From assembly GCF_002514735.1 (NCBI RefSeq), contig NZ_NBWU01000008.1, forward strand, positions 186,001 to 250,000: DNA of 64,000 nucleotides, in the 5' to 3' direction. Position 1 is the first letter of the stretch. Each line of letters opens with the position of its first letter. This document shows, piece by piece, positions 1 through 11,500 of this stretch. The DNA comes from Sediminicola luteus (GTDB taxonomy: Bacteria > Bacteroidota > Bacteroidia > Flavobacteriales > Flavobacteriaceae). The notes below the pieces were generated by a model, which did no database searches, was not told the DNA's origin, and was given only the letters and a program-made list of their open reading frames with translations. The position numbers were made by a program, and so were the translations under genes.

Positions 1-1428
1 TATGTTAAAGCTGCTCTCGTCTGTACAATTGGGTGTAGTGCCCGATTGGTTATAAATATAAATCGTTTGGTCGGAGGTGATTAGGTCTCCAGGGGAATAC
101 GGTGTTCCGCCACCATTGCTTTCAGCGAAGTAAAAATTACCAGGAGTTAAAACAGGAAGTTCGTAACTATCACAGGACGCTATGTCTGGTAATACTTGTG
201 CCGTGACACTGGCATGTATCGTATAATCTACCTGCAATCTTGAAGCACTACTACATCCGGAAACGGTTTGTATGGCTTCGGCATAATAACTGTAATTGCC
301 GACCGCTGTTACCGTTGGGGTAAATGTAGTTCCGGTACCTATAAGTAATCCTGCTGTTGGGGCATCGTACCACATAACCTGATTACCCAAACCTGTGGGG
401 TCTAACTCTACGGACACTGGTATATTGGGTGTTCCCTCACATATGGCTGAAGAAACGGCATTAATAGGTAGGGCAATTGTGGGACAGCTGCAATCGGGAG
501 CCGTGTATGTCAAGATACGGATACAACCGTTACTGTCTACGGTTATATCAAGATCGTTTCCGGCGGTAATCCCGCTTACCGTATTACCGGTCAGGGCTCC
601 TTCACTTACACTGGTTATAGTACCAGCGTTAAGGGTAAAGGTTACGTCGTAGGTGCTCAAGTCAGGAGCGCAACTATAGCTTGCCCCATCAATGGCGGGG
701 GTAGTTCCCACATTGACTAAAAAGCTACTTTCATCGGTACAATTGGGAGTAGTGCCGGTTTCAATATATACATAAATGGTTTGACTTGAATTAACAATAT
801 CGCCGGGAAACAATTCCGCTCCGGTGCCACCCGTATTTGTGAAATATCTATTTCCAGGGTTTAATGCTGGCAGGGTATAGGAATCACAGGCTTGTACATC
901 GGAAAATACTTGGGCGGTTACGCTCGGATGTATGGTAAATTCGACCAAAACCCTATTGCTCCTACAATTCGAAACGGTTTGAACGGCTTCGGCATAATAG
1001 GTATATGTACCTGCAGTGGTTTCTGTTGAGGTGTAGCTTAAACCAGTCCCCAATAATGTTCCTCCACTCGGGCTATCGAACCATTCAATGGCATCCCCCA
1101 GGCCGGTTGGGTCTAATTGAACCGAAATGGGGCTGTTCGGATTTCCATTACAAATCGCCGTAGAAGTGGGATTAGTGGGTTCGAGAATAGTAGGGCAGCT
1201 ACAATCGGGCGCTGTATATGTTAAATTTCGAATACATCCATTGTTGTCTACGGTATAGGTAAGATCGTTACCGGAAGTAATTCCACTAACGGTATTTCCA
1301 GTGAGCACACCCTCACTTACACTGGTAATGGTGCCCGCATTTAAGCTTAAGTTTACCTCATAGGTCGATAAGTCGGCAGCGCAAGCATAAGTGGCCGATG
1401 TCAGGGCCGGTATTTGGTTGGCTACTAT
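1..1428 (-). repeat. Two tandem copies of a ~711-714 nt coding repeat
   Basis: Matching words recur at a fixed distance, for example GTACAATT at 23 and 737, and CAATCGGG at 491 and 1202. The unit is 237-238 codons inside the giant secreted protein. The copies have diverged in many third positions, so this is an old duplication. More copies may lie beyond the left edge. Confidence 0.75.
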
Positions 1429-4400
1429 TGTTGCTTCAATGGTCGGGGCAGGGGTAAGGGTACAAGTATTGGTGCTATTTTGTATAGACACAATGGAAAG
1501 GGTGGTGTTTACGGCAATGGCATTGGCCGGAATGCTTGCATTTCCCGTGGCATCTAGGTTTATGGTGGCGGTAGTGGTTCCTCCGTCAAAACTATAGGTG
1601 ACTATGGCGTTGGCATCTCCTCCGGAAATATTAAAACTGGAATTTTCCCCTATACAAACCGAAGTATTGGCCGGACTTAGGGTAACTGCCGAAGGTAAGG
1701 CATTAACGGTCAATTGGGCAATAGATTCTTCATAACACTGATAATCATTACCCCGGGCCCGTACACGATAGAAATGGCCATTTTGCGTTGGGTTTATATT
1801 GGCCACGGTTAAACTGTTGGTCGTTGTTCCAGAAACATCCCCTAAATCGGATAATGCCGTATAGGTGGTGCCTCCATCTGTACTTAAGGCCCAGTCGTAT
1901 ACTATAATAGCCCCACCGGCCCGGTTAGCGGTTAAGGTAAAAGTGGCGGATCCGCCTTCGCATAGCGTTAAGTCGTTTAAAGCCGTAGTTATAGTTACAG
2001 GATCGGCATAATCTGTGACTTCTGGGCTCACCGGTGTTCCATACCCGCTACCATCACTAGTTATCAAACCATTGGCGTTGACAACCGGTACGCCATCACC
2101 TAAATAATCGTCGTTATCCGGATTGTTATAGCCTGCTTCCGTAGTATCGGGGCAGCCGTCGTTGTCAGAGTCAGAGTCTAAACAGTCAGGTATACCATCT
2201 CCGTCATAATCAAAGTTTACCCTTATGTGGTCGTAACTGCCACGTTGTTGGTTTAAAGCGGTGTTTTGGGTGTGTGTGATCCGGAAAAATAGGTCATTAC
2301 CAATAGAAGCCGGTGTTGCAGTTATACTGAAGCTAAAATCCTTCCAGGTGCCATTGGGAGTTTCGTGACCTTCTACAGTCAAGGTACCTAAGGGGACAAA
2401 CCCACCGCCACTGTTATAACCAGCTTCTATTAAACTGGTTCCGTCGTTTCGAAAAGAATCTACCATATCTAATTCATCGCCTATGGCAATTGTTACTATA
2501 TAGCTGCCTTCCTCGAGGATTATGGCTGAACTCGTTTGTGTAATTGTGGTGGTGCCATTAAGGTATAAATAAGAATCATTGTCATAATTTGGGTCTGGTA
2601 AGTCTACTAATCTAGAACCGTCTTTTCTAAAGTTAGGTGATAAGCCACCAAATGTATCTGCGTTCAACAGATGGACCCCTGCCCCGGTTCCGGAAACATT
2701 ATACCAGAAATCGACCACTGAATTGAAAGGGAATCCCCCTCCACTAACAAAATTATTTCCAGGAAACTCAAAATTGTAAAAGCCGCGATTTGTCCCTGAT
2801 GTCATTTGACATCCTTCATTTAGATCGCTTATTCCATCGTTATCATCATCTAGGTCCAAGTCGAATTGGAGGTTATTACTGCCGTCTAAATAGAATTTGT
2901 TTCCATCGAGAACTAAATCATTATCGGTATCTAAAGGGGTGCAGCTGACTACCGTTGGATCTAGTACAGCCGCTTCGTTACCTAGGTATCCGGTTTGGTA
3001 ACCAGCCACTGTACCATCTGCGTTAATCCCCGTTCCAATTAAAGTGCCTGTGCCGTTTCCTAAATGCCCGGCCTCTGTAACATCAAAACAACTATCATTA
3101 TCGGAATCAAGGTCGACACAGTCTTTGAATCCATCGCCATCACTGTCTTTTACAATCGTTAGTAAATCATAGTTGCCTTGCATTTGATTTGCTCCTATAT
3201 TTGATACATGTGTGATTCTGACAGCAATGGCTTGACCTAAGGAAGGGTCGCCAGCATTGACCATACCGTTAACTTCGAAGCTTTTCCATAACCCAGCCGG
3301 CGTTTCGTAGCTTTCAACCGTTATAATGCCAGTTGGGAGTGCTTGAAAATTATTTGGGTCACCGTCATGGTAACCTAGCTCAATTATACTTCTTCCATCA
3401 TTGCGAAACTGATTTCCAAAATCTAATCCATCTCCGATTCTAATATTTAAATCGTAATGCCCAATTTCATATGTTGCATAAACGGTATTTAAGACTAGGC
3501 TTCCATCTCCATTAATAAATAAATATGTGTTGCCATCGTCGGCATTTGGGTAATTGGAGCCATCGATTGCCAATGGGTCTTCTATGCCATAGTTACCCGG
3601 ATTGGTACCTGGAAAATAAGTCCAATTTGAGACAGGGTTTGCAGGTAAATTGGAGTTTTCAAAACTGAAATTTGCAATCGGGATTTCACATTCATAGATG
3701 TCCAATATACCGTCATTATCATCATCTAAATCGACGGAATTGTTTACACTGTCACCATCAAAATCGTTATTGATCGTGCATTGATTTAAGCTAGAATCGG
3801 TTACGCTTGAATCCGAACCAGTGTATCCATCGGTATTTCCGGTTACTAAGCCGTTAAGGGGGTCGATACCTGTACCAGCAAGGGTGTTAGTCCCTGAATT
3901 TGTGAATCCGGCTTCATCAACATCAAAACAACCATCTCCATCAAAATCTGGAGAATAACAGTCGGGTATACCGTCTCTGTTTCTATCGAGTACAACCCTT
4001 AGGTCGTCATAATTTCCGGCCCCTTGAAGCATAGGTAGATTGGCTAAGTGCCCAATTCGAAGCAATACTCCGTAATTCAAAGCAGGGTCGCCTGGAAGAA
4101 TAGTCGTGGTAAAGGTAAATTTTGTCCAAGAGCCATTTGGGGTTTGCCATGGTTCAACTATAAATGTTCCGTTATTCCCGGCGGGGACAAAACCAGTACC
4201 ATCATCAAATCCGATTTCTATCGTGCTTTGACCGTCATTTCTGAATAAATTTGAATAATCTAGACCATCGCCAACAAGTAAACTTACAATATAATCCCCT
4301 GGTTCAAAGGAAGCTCCTGCAGTTATCAAGCTTAACTCGCGATTTCCATTTATATATAAATAACCTGTGCCTTCAGGTGAAGCAAAATAATTGGATCCAT

Positions 4401-5457
4401 CTATAATGGTTTCTATGCCATAGGTACCTGTATCTACATTCGGATTCCAACCGGCTATATTGTTAAAATTCCCATTAGTGATAGGGATGTCACATTCAAA
4501 ACTATCTAGTATACCATCATTGTCATCGTCTTGGTCGATATTATTTTCAACACCATCGTTGTCATAATCATTATTTTCCCCACAATGAGAAGTGCTGTCG
4601 ACTACATATCCACTCGTTTGATCGTAACCAACTACATAACCTGTAACTTGACCTTGTGGATCAAAACCAGTGCCGGCCAAAGTGCCGATACCTGAATTTA
4701 TATACCCAGCTTCTTCTACATCTGGACAAGTATCACCGTCAGAATCTAAATCGATACAGTCCGATGCGCCATCTCCGTCAGTATCTTTTTCTACTCTAAT
4801 ATTATCGTAATTACCTGACCAAGATCGAACAGTATTTCCGTGTACGGCTATGTTAGACCCAGTATGCGAAATTCGAATTAAAATGCCTTGACCTAAAGCA
4901 GGACTTCCTATTGGGATATTGGTGTCGAAAGTAAAATCTGTCCATGTGCCAGGCGGGGTGTTGTTACCATCGACTACTAAATTATTCAAGGGTACAAATG
5001 AAGCAGCATCGACACCATATCCAATTTCTATGGTTGATTGGCCGTCATTTCTATATTGTGCATCGTCTATTCCGTCACCAATAGCTACCGTGACAATGTA
5101 ATTTCCGGGTTCAAAAGTTTTGGAAAAACTATTTAAAGTGACAGAACCGGTTTGGTCGAAAGTATTAAGAAACAAGAATTGTACACCGTTTGGGGCAGTT
5201 GGGTAGTTTGTTGGGTCTAAATCATGGTTGCCTGCCGTACCAATTCCCGAATGTATCCACTCTGGTCCTAATGCGTAAGCGGCGGGAGCTTCAAAACTAA
5301 AATTGGCAATGGGTATCTGGCATTCGTTGCTGTCCAAAATTCCATCATTATCGTCATCTAGATCGACAATATCCAATACCAAATCCCCGTCAGTGTCCTG
5401 CGCGCTAAGATAGTATGGGGAAAGGGCTACTATCAAAAGGCATATCAGTGTTCTCAT
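1..5457 (-). CDS. Giant secreted repeat protein (TSP3 / lectin-like modules, Ig-like repeats), C-terminus beyond window
   Basis: An open frame of 1819 codons runs from an ATG at 5457 to the left edge without a stop, so the protein is larger than seen here. It opens with a signal peptide (MRTLICLLIVALSPYYLSAQ). Four modules of about 270-290 residues follow, each starting with an acidic calcium-binding thrombospondin-3 type stretch (DLDDDNDGILDS), then a beta-rich lectin-like domain (common words RNDGQSTIEIG and RITHT), then a second stretch of the DSDGD type. From about 2000 down to 1 the protein changes to Cys-containing Ig-like repeats (CDSYxLP, TTPNCTDESSF). Such architectures in Flavobacteriia usually end in a T9SS type B or A tail, but that end is outside the window. 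A role as a surface adhesin or matrix protein is inference. A strong terminator separates it from the upstream oxidase gene. Confidence 0.85.
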   Translation of the reverse strand, partial: MRTLICLLIVALSPYYLSAQDTDGDLVLDIVDLDDDNDGILDSNECQIPIANFSFEAPAAYALGPEWIHSGIGTAGNHDLDPTNYPTAPNGVQFLFLNTFDQTGSVTLNSFSKTFEPGNYIVTVAIGDGIDDAQYRNDGQSTIEIGYGVDAASFVPLNNLVVDGNNTPPGTWTDFTFDTNIPIGSPALGQGILIRISHTGSNIAVHGNTVRSWSGNYDNIRVEKDTDGDGASDCIDLDSDGDTCPDVEEAGYINSGIGTLAGTGFDPQGQVTGYVVGYDQTSGYVVDSTSHCGENNDYDNDGVENNIDQDDDNDGILDSFECDIPITNGNFNNIAGWNPNVDTGTYGIETIIDGSNYFASPEGTGYLYINGNRELSLITAGASFEPGDYIVSLLVGDGLDYSNLFRNDGQSTIEIGFDDGTGFVPAGNNGTFIVEPWQTPNGSWTKFTFTTTILPGDPALNYGVLLRIGHLANLPMLQGAGNYDDLRVVLDRNRDGIPDCYSPDFDGDGCFDVDEAGFTNSGTNTLAGTGIDPLNGLVTGNTDGYTGSDSSVTDSSLNQCTINNDFDGDSVNNSVDLDDDNDGILDIYECEIPIANFSFENSNLPANPVSNWTYFPGTNPGNYGIEDPLAIDGSNYPNADDGNTYLFINGDGSLVLNTVYATYEIGHYDLNIRIGDGLDFGNQFRNDGRSIIELGYHDGDPNNFQALPTGIITVESYETPAGLWKSFEVNGMVNAGDPSLGQAIAVRITHVSNIGANQMQGNYDLLTIVKDSDGDGFKDCVDLDSDNDSCFDVTEAGHLGNGTGTLIGTGINADGTVAGYQTGYLGNEAAVLDPTVVSCTPLDTDNDLVLDGNKFYLDGSNNLQFDLDLDDDNDGISDLNEGCQMTSGTNRGFYNFEFPGNNFVSGGGFPFNSVVDFWYNVSGTGAGVHLLNADTFGGLSPNFRKDGSRLVDLPDPNYDNDSYLYLNGTTTITQTSSAIILEEGSYIVTIAIGDELDMVDSFRNDGTSLIEAGYNSGGGFVPLGTLTVEGHETPNGTWKDFSFSITATPASIGNDLFFRITHTQNTALNQQRGSYDHIRVNFDYDGDGIPDCLDSDSDNDGCPDTTEAGYNNPDNDDYLGDGVPVVNANGLITSDGSGYGTPVSPEVTDYADPVTITTALNDLTLCEGGSATFTLTANRAGGAIIVYDWALSTDGGTTYTALSDLGDVSGTTTNSLTVANINPTQNGHFYRVRARGNDYQCYEESIAQLTVNALPSAVTLSPANTSVCIGENSSFNISGGDANAIVTYSFDGGTTTATINLDATGNASIPANAIAVNTTLSIVSIQNSTNTCTLTPAPTIEATIVANQIPALTSATYACAADLSTYEVNLSLNAGTITSVSEGVLTGNTVSGITSGNDLTYTVDNNGCIRNLTYTAPDCSCPTILEPTNPTSTAICNGNPNSPISVQLDPTGLGDAIEWFDSPSGGTLLGTGLSYTSTETTAGTYTYYAEAVQTVSNCRSNRVLVEFTIHPSVTAQVFSDVQACDSYTLPALNPGNRYFTNTGGTGAELFPGDIVNSSQTIYVYIETGTTPNCTDESSFLVNVGTTPAIDGASYSCAPDLSTYDVTFTLNAGTITSVSEGALTGNTVSGITAGNDLDITVDSNGCIRILTYTAPDCSCPTIALPINAVSSAICEGTPNIPVSVELDPTGLGNQVMWYDAPTAGLLIGTGTTFTPTVTAVGNYSYYAEAIQTVSGCSSASRLQVDYTIHASVTAQVLPDIASCDSYELPVLTPGNFYFAESNGGGTPYSPGDLITSDQTIYIYNQSGTTPNCTDESSFNI

Positions 5458-5505
5458 ATAATGATACCTTTGTTGGGTAGGTAGGTGTTTTGGGAGTACC
5501 TATAA

Positions 5506-5535
5506 AAAACCACCTAAAGGTAGTTAGGTGGTTTT
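5506..5535 (-). terminator. Rho-independent terminator after the first oxidase gene
   Basis: A perfect 12-bp inverted repeat (AAAACCACCTAA / TTAGGTGGTTTT) with a 6-nt loop lies between two minus-strand genes. The arm ends in a T run on the minus strand, so it should stop transcripts of the gene ending at 5585. Only about 48 nt separate it from the start at 5457, so the giant protein either has a promoter close to the hairpin or depends on read-through. Confidence 0.8.
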
Positions 5536-5584
5536 GTACAAAGATTATTAATTCGTTCAACTATAGCAATTAGCCGATAAAGCT

Positions 5585-8500
5585 TTAGCGTACCAATATA
5601 CGAGTGGCTTTTGAGGGGGCATTGCTGAAATATACTTTCAAATAATAAATGCCACTTACTAAATTGTTCAAAGGTATGTTGTACCTACCCGATTCTAAAA
5701 CATCCTTAGGTGTAAAGGTGTAAATGAGTTTGCCCGTAGAGTCATATACACCCAATTTAGTAGGTTCTGTATCATTGCCATAGGAGATATAGGCATGGGC
5801 TACATTACCACTAACCGGGTTTGGTGCAATTTGAACGATGGTGTTACCATTGGTGTTAGGGTTAACGGTAATCGTGAAACTGGCCGTACTGCTTAAACCG
5901 GCTTCGTCGGTAACCGTTAACACCACCTCATAGGTTCCCACTTGGGTAAAGGTGTATTGAGGGTTTTCTTCCGATGAAGTGTCACCAGTGCCAAAATCCC
6001 ATGAATAATTGGTTATACCTATATCGTCAGTCGAACCTTCACTACTGAAAGTAACGGTCAAGGGAACTTTGCCAGAAGCACCATTAGCGGTTATTTGGGC
6101 AACAGGGGCCATGTTTTCAGGGGCATTAACAACAATGGTTAAATTATACGTATCGGTTAGGCCTTCAGCGTCAGAAACGGTTAAAATAGCTTGGAAAGTA
6201 CCACTTTCGGTATATAGATGGGTTGGGTTTTGATCTTGGGAAGTGGTTCCGTCACCAAAGTCCCAATTGTAGTTTTGGATGCCAGCGTCGTCATAAGAGC
6301 CTTCGCTACTAAAAGAAACATTAAGCGGTGCCAAGCCGGTCAAAGGTGTTGCTTGGGCCATGGCGATTGGGGCGGTGTTTTCCATTTCCGAAACCGTAAT
6401 TACGATCTGGTCAGAATCAGTATTGCCGTTGGCATCGGTAACAGTCAAAACAACCGTGTATTGCCCCGCTTGCGCGTAGGTTTTATTCAGAGCGGATTCA
6501 CTGGAGTTGGTCCCATCACCGAAATCCCAAGCATATGTGGTAATTCCTATGTTATCTGACGATTGGCCGGCATCGAAAGCAATGGCCAAAGGTGCAATAC
6601 CGGATGTGGTTGAGCTTGTAATTTTGGCCACAGGAGGGGTGTTGTCCTCTGGCAGATTAACGGTAATACTAGTCTGGGTAGTATTTGAAAGGCCCTCGGC
6701 GTCACTAACAGTTAAACTTACGGTATATTCCCCAGGGGTTTCAAAAGTGATTGTAGCATTTATTTGTTGGGATGTTTCTCCATTCCCAAAATCCCATGTC
6801 TGTGATACAATTTCTTTATCGTCATATGAATCGGAACTACTGAATTGTACAGTCAAAGGGGCTTCGCCTTCAGATTTGTCACTGCTTATTACGGCTACTG
6901 GAGCCGTGTTCGGAACAGGGTCTACAACAATGGTCTGGGTGTCGCTATCGCTTAAATCTTCTTGGTCCCAAACCGTTAGTTTTACTGTATACGTACCCGG
7001 TTCGCTAAAAATCATTGCGGGGTTGCTATCGGTTGAACTTTGCCCATTTCCAAAATCCCATGCATAAGATACGATACCCTTGTCATCCGTAGAGCTGTCG
7101 CTATTAAACTGAACGGATAATGGGGCTACCCCCGTTTCATTATCAACGGTAATCTGGGCCAAAGGAGGAGTGTTGGGTACTTCCCCTACCGAAATAACCA
7201 CATTATCGCTATCACTAGCCCCTTGGGTATCGGTTACTGTAAGGTTGACCGTAAAGTTACCCGATTCCGTAAAGGTGTGGTTAGGATTCGGTTCGTTTGA
7301 TGTATTACCATTTCCAAAATCCCAAAGATAAGTCGTGATTCCTGCGTCGTCAGTTGATAAATCTCCTGTAAATGCTACCGTTAGGGGGGCATTACCATTG
7401 GTGGTATTCGTTTCGATTATGGCTGTTGGCGGATTATTCGGCGGGGCTACGTTAATGGTAACTGAAGCTGAATCTTCTACACCTTCCGTATCGGTTACCG
7501 TTAAAATTACTTCAAACGTACCCCCAGTGGTAAATGTATGAGAAACTTGTTCGCCATTTTCCGTATTCCCATTCCCAAAATTCCATGCATACGCATTTAT
7601 GCCTTCGTCATCAGTGGAATCCGTTCCGTTAAAATTAATGGTCAAAGGTGCTTGCCCGCTTAATATATCGGCTTGGATAACGGCATTAGGTGCTTGGTTA
7701 GGAGCCTCGACATCAATAGTCAATTGTTCGGTATCTTGGGCGCCTTCATTATCGGTAACCGTTAATACTACGGTATAGGTTCCCGGATTAATGAATTGAT
7801 GGGTGGGGTCGGCCTGGTTTGAGGTGTTTCCGTCACCAAAATTCCATTGATAACTACTTATGGCTAGGTCATCTGTTGAACCAGAGCCTGTAAAGTCTAC
7901 ATCCAAAGGCGCAGTACCGCTTAATGTAGAGGCACTCGTGTTTGCCGTTGGAGCGGCATTGGCCCCTACGATTACCTCAATATTTGAAGAACAACCACTG
8001 CTGGAGACCAATTCGTACGTGCCCCCATCTGCGTTTTGTATATTGTTGATTGTTAAGTCACTGCTATTTAATGGTTTATTGTTGCTGTTGGGGCCATTTA
8101 CTGTATACGCCAAGGGGCTACCATTGTTTTGGTTCGGTAACCCGCTGATTACTAGTTTGTCTCCTGGCAAAACACGTACAAAGCTAGAGCCCTCAATAAA
8201 ACCCGAATCGTTTATATTATGTTCAATCCTAAAATTAAGCGCATTACAGCCTACTGTATTTATAGTAAGGTTCAAAGTTTCCGTGCATCCGCTATCGGTG
8301 GTAAAGGTGTATGTACCGCTATCTTGACTAGTGACATTGTTTAGGGTCAACGATTGGGTATCCATAGTCTTTGCATTGCCATTGGCAGCATTGCTGGTCA
8401 CTTGGTAAGACGTACCGGCAGGGCTCAAACGAAGTTCCAAATTGTTCCCTTCGTCCAAGGACAAGGTGTTACCGGTTTGTGTAAAACTACCTTCAGCGTT

Positions 8501-11500
8501 TATTTGATACTCTATTTGCGGGTTTAATGCGGCACAGGAAACGTTAACCGATACTTCAAGTGTGGTAGAACATCCGCTCGCAGTAGTGAAGGTGTAGGTG
8601 CCTGCATCATCAGCAGTTATATTCGTTAGTAATAGATCGTCCGTCCCGTTCGATTTACCGTTTTGATTGGCAGCATTGGAAACTATACTATACGGAATAC
8701 CATTTGGGGCAATACTGAGGTTAAGATTACTGCCAATATCGACAGATACCGAATTTTGACCTGATACCCAAGGGGTCGAATTGATTTGATATTCGGTTTC
8801 TAAGGGTAATGTATTGCAATCTACATCGTTTATCGTGAGCTCAAGAATTTGTGAACACCCTTGGTTGGACATGATGAGGTATTCGCCCTGATGACTCAAA
8901 GGGTCCAGGCTTTCAATTTCGTAATTGTCGGGTACATTAACCCCATTTGGGAGCGTAATAGTGATTTCAAGACTAGGGTCATCGGGAATGGCACTTAATA
9001 CCAATTTGGTTCCCTCGTCCAGCGATAGGCTGTTAGCACCACTTTGCCAGACCCCATTGATTTGATATTGGGTGTTTATTACGGTTTCTCCAGGGTCGCA
9101 ACTGCCCAATACTCTCAATTCAATAGGTGTCGGACAACCATTTTCAGTGGTTAGCACATAGATACCCGAATCAGACACACCTAGTATGCCATCGTCGGCA
9201 TTACCATAAATGCCAGTATCTAGCTTATAAGCATTTTCAGGGTTTGAAAAGTCATTGGAATCAAAAGTAGGGCCATCCATTCGCTGTGTGGTAACAAAAT
9301 ATTGGCCACTATAGTCCTTTGCTCTAATAAAGAGTTCATCGCCCTCTTTGGCCAATATTCTTTTGTTAGTTGATGTTACCCAGTCGCCCCAAGTGCTGCT
9401 GGCAGAATCGTATAATTTGTATTCGACGGTGATTTCGTTGCCACTGCAATCTGGGATATCCGGGTTACCAGTGGCTACCCCCAACTGGTATAGCTGTGAA
9501 ATTTCTTCGGCCCCCAAGGCTACATTGTAAATTTTCAATTCGTCTATTTTACCATCGACCTCGTCGGTAATTTTGCTCATGTTGGCATATGCTTGAATGC
9601 TAACTGGAAATTCGTGAAATTCCCTGTGCTCATAAAAACCAGAAACGGTAAAACTGCTCCGGTCGCCCGAATCTACAAGGTTGATCATGCCAGTCGCGGC
9701 ATTTTTGGCTATTTCTACCCCATTGGCATATATACGGGCGAATTCGCCATCAAAGGTAGCCACGATATGGTTCCAGCCTTCTAAAGGGGCATAGCCCGAA
9801 TAACAATCTACATAGCCATTAGTGGTGCTAAAAGACCACTTGTACAAGGTATTGTGGAATCCGAAAAAAATATTGGGGTAATGATGGCTGACCACCCCTA
9901 CATTCGCAATTTTACCACCGGCTTGTGGAATGGCACTGCCCGTATCGCGCCACACCCAGGCACTTAAGGTAATTTGGCTTTGAGCGGTTTCGAACGAAGT
10001 GTCGTAGGGAATATCGATTAAAGAGTTACTGGTGTGTTCTTTTCCGTCGAACTCGATCGCATTCCCGAAAACCCCGGTAGAGAATTGGTGGTCGTCGGCT
10101 GTTCTTGGTGTACCATCGTCTTCCCGTTCAACAACGGTGCCATCGTTATTATTCGCGGAATCGTCTGATAGTGAGGCGCCCGAATTTTCATCGAACTTCA
10201 TGTCCAAGACCAGATTCGGATTCGAGCTCAAGGGAATGGCATCCCCGATTTTCAATACTTCGGCTATGCTGGGCGTTCCGTTAGCATCTAATGCGAAAAG
10301 CATATAATATCCGGGGGGTAATAGGTTTCTGTCCGGGATGGAAAGTGAATGAGATGTGCCGGAAACCGTATTTAAGGGGATACGGCGTTGTTCATTATTC
10401 GTGGCATGGGTAGCTGCCGAAAACCGGATAAGACTAAATTCGGTGACGTTGGTATTAGTGTTAACGGTAAGCGTTGAATTGTAGTCAACCACGGTTTCGT
10501 TATACGGACCATTGGCATTTCCAGAACTTATCCCTGTTATTTGGGGTCGGGTCGCTAAGTTTCCTGAATTGTCAAAAAGATAGGGGGGGCTATAAATCTC
10601 GGCATCAAAATGGTTCACACATCCCGGATTACTTCCATCACATAATCCGCCGCCTCCTACGAAAACCCGTCCGTCTACCATTAAAATAGCGACACTATGG
10701 TAGGTTCTTGGTTCGTTCATAGTAGCAACATTACGCCATCCGGTGTTTTCGTTATATATTTCAGCACCCATGACCGCGCCAAGGTCTTGAAATACTTCCG
10801 CGCTTTCAATTCCACCCGTAACCAAGACTTCACCATTCGGTAATACGGTACTGTTGTGCATGGTTCTGGCGGCCCCCATATTTCCAGCGAAAGTCACATT
10901 GGGAGTGTTGCCAAAGCTAACCCCGTTTAAATCGATTATAAAAGAACCCTCACGTGCTGGTTTTCCGTTCAGGTGATCGTCGCCATATTCAGGGGCCCCC
11001 CCGGTTTTTAAGATTTTACCTACATCGAACATTACCGTGTTTCCTTTCATGGAATAACCATCAACCTTATTCTGTCCAAGGTCTTGGCGTATCCCCGCAT
11101 CTACGATTAAACCGTTGGGCACATCGACATCGATCCAATGCATCATTTCACTAGGCCCAGCATGAAACAATTTTCCGTTCGGTGCCGGCCATAGCCAAAC
11201 ATGGTTGTCTACCCGGTATAGACCCTGGTCTTCCGAAGCGAGATCGGCCGCGGTATAAATGTCTTCTCCCTGAATGTTGTTCAGGGTAATCCAACCGGTC
11301 AGAGGGGACCATAGTTCGGCATCTTTGCCACCGTTCCGAAATGGGTCGTTGGGGTTATTGCTATTACCATTACTCCATGAACCACCAACGGTAAAAACGG
11401 TACCGTCTTGCAGGGTAACATTGCCTTGATAGCCACGAGGGATGTTCATTTCGGAGGCTACACTCCAAATTCCGGTCTGCGGATCGAAAATACTGGTTCT

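Noticed and set aside
6507-7067. Long plus-strand frames opposite the PKD array and other large genes
   Set aside because: They are shadows of the minus-strand coding sequence, with no recognisable domains and no start context.
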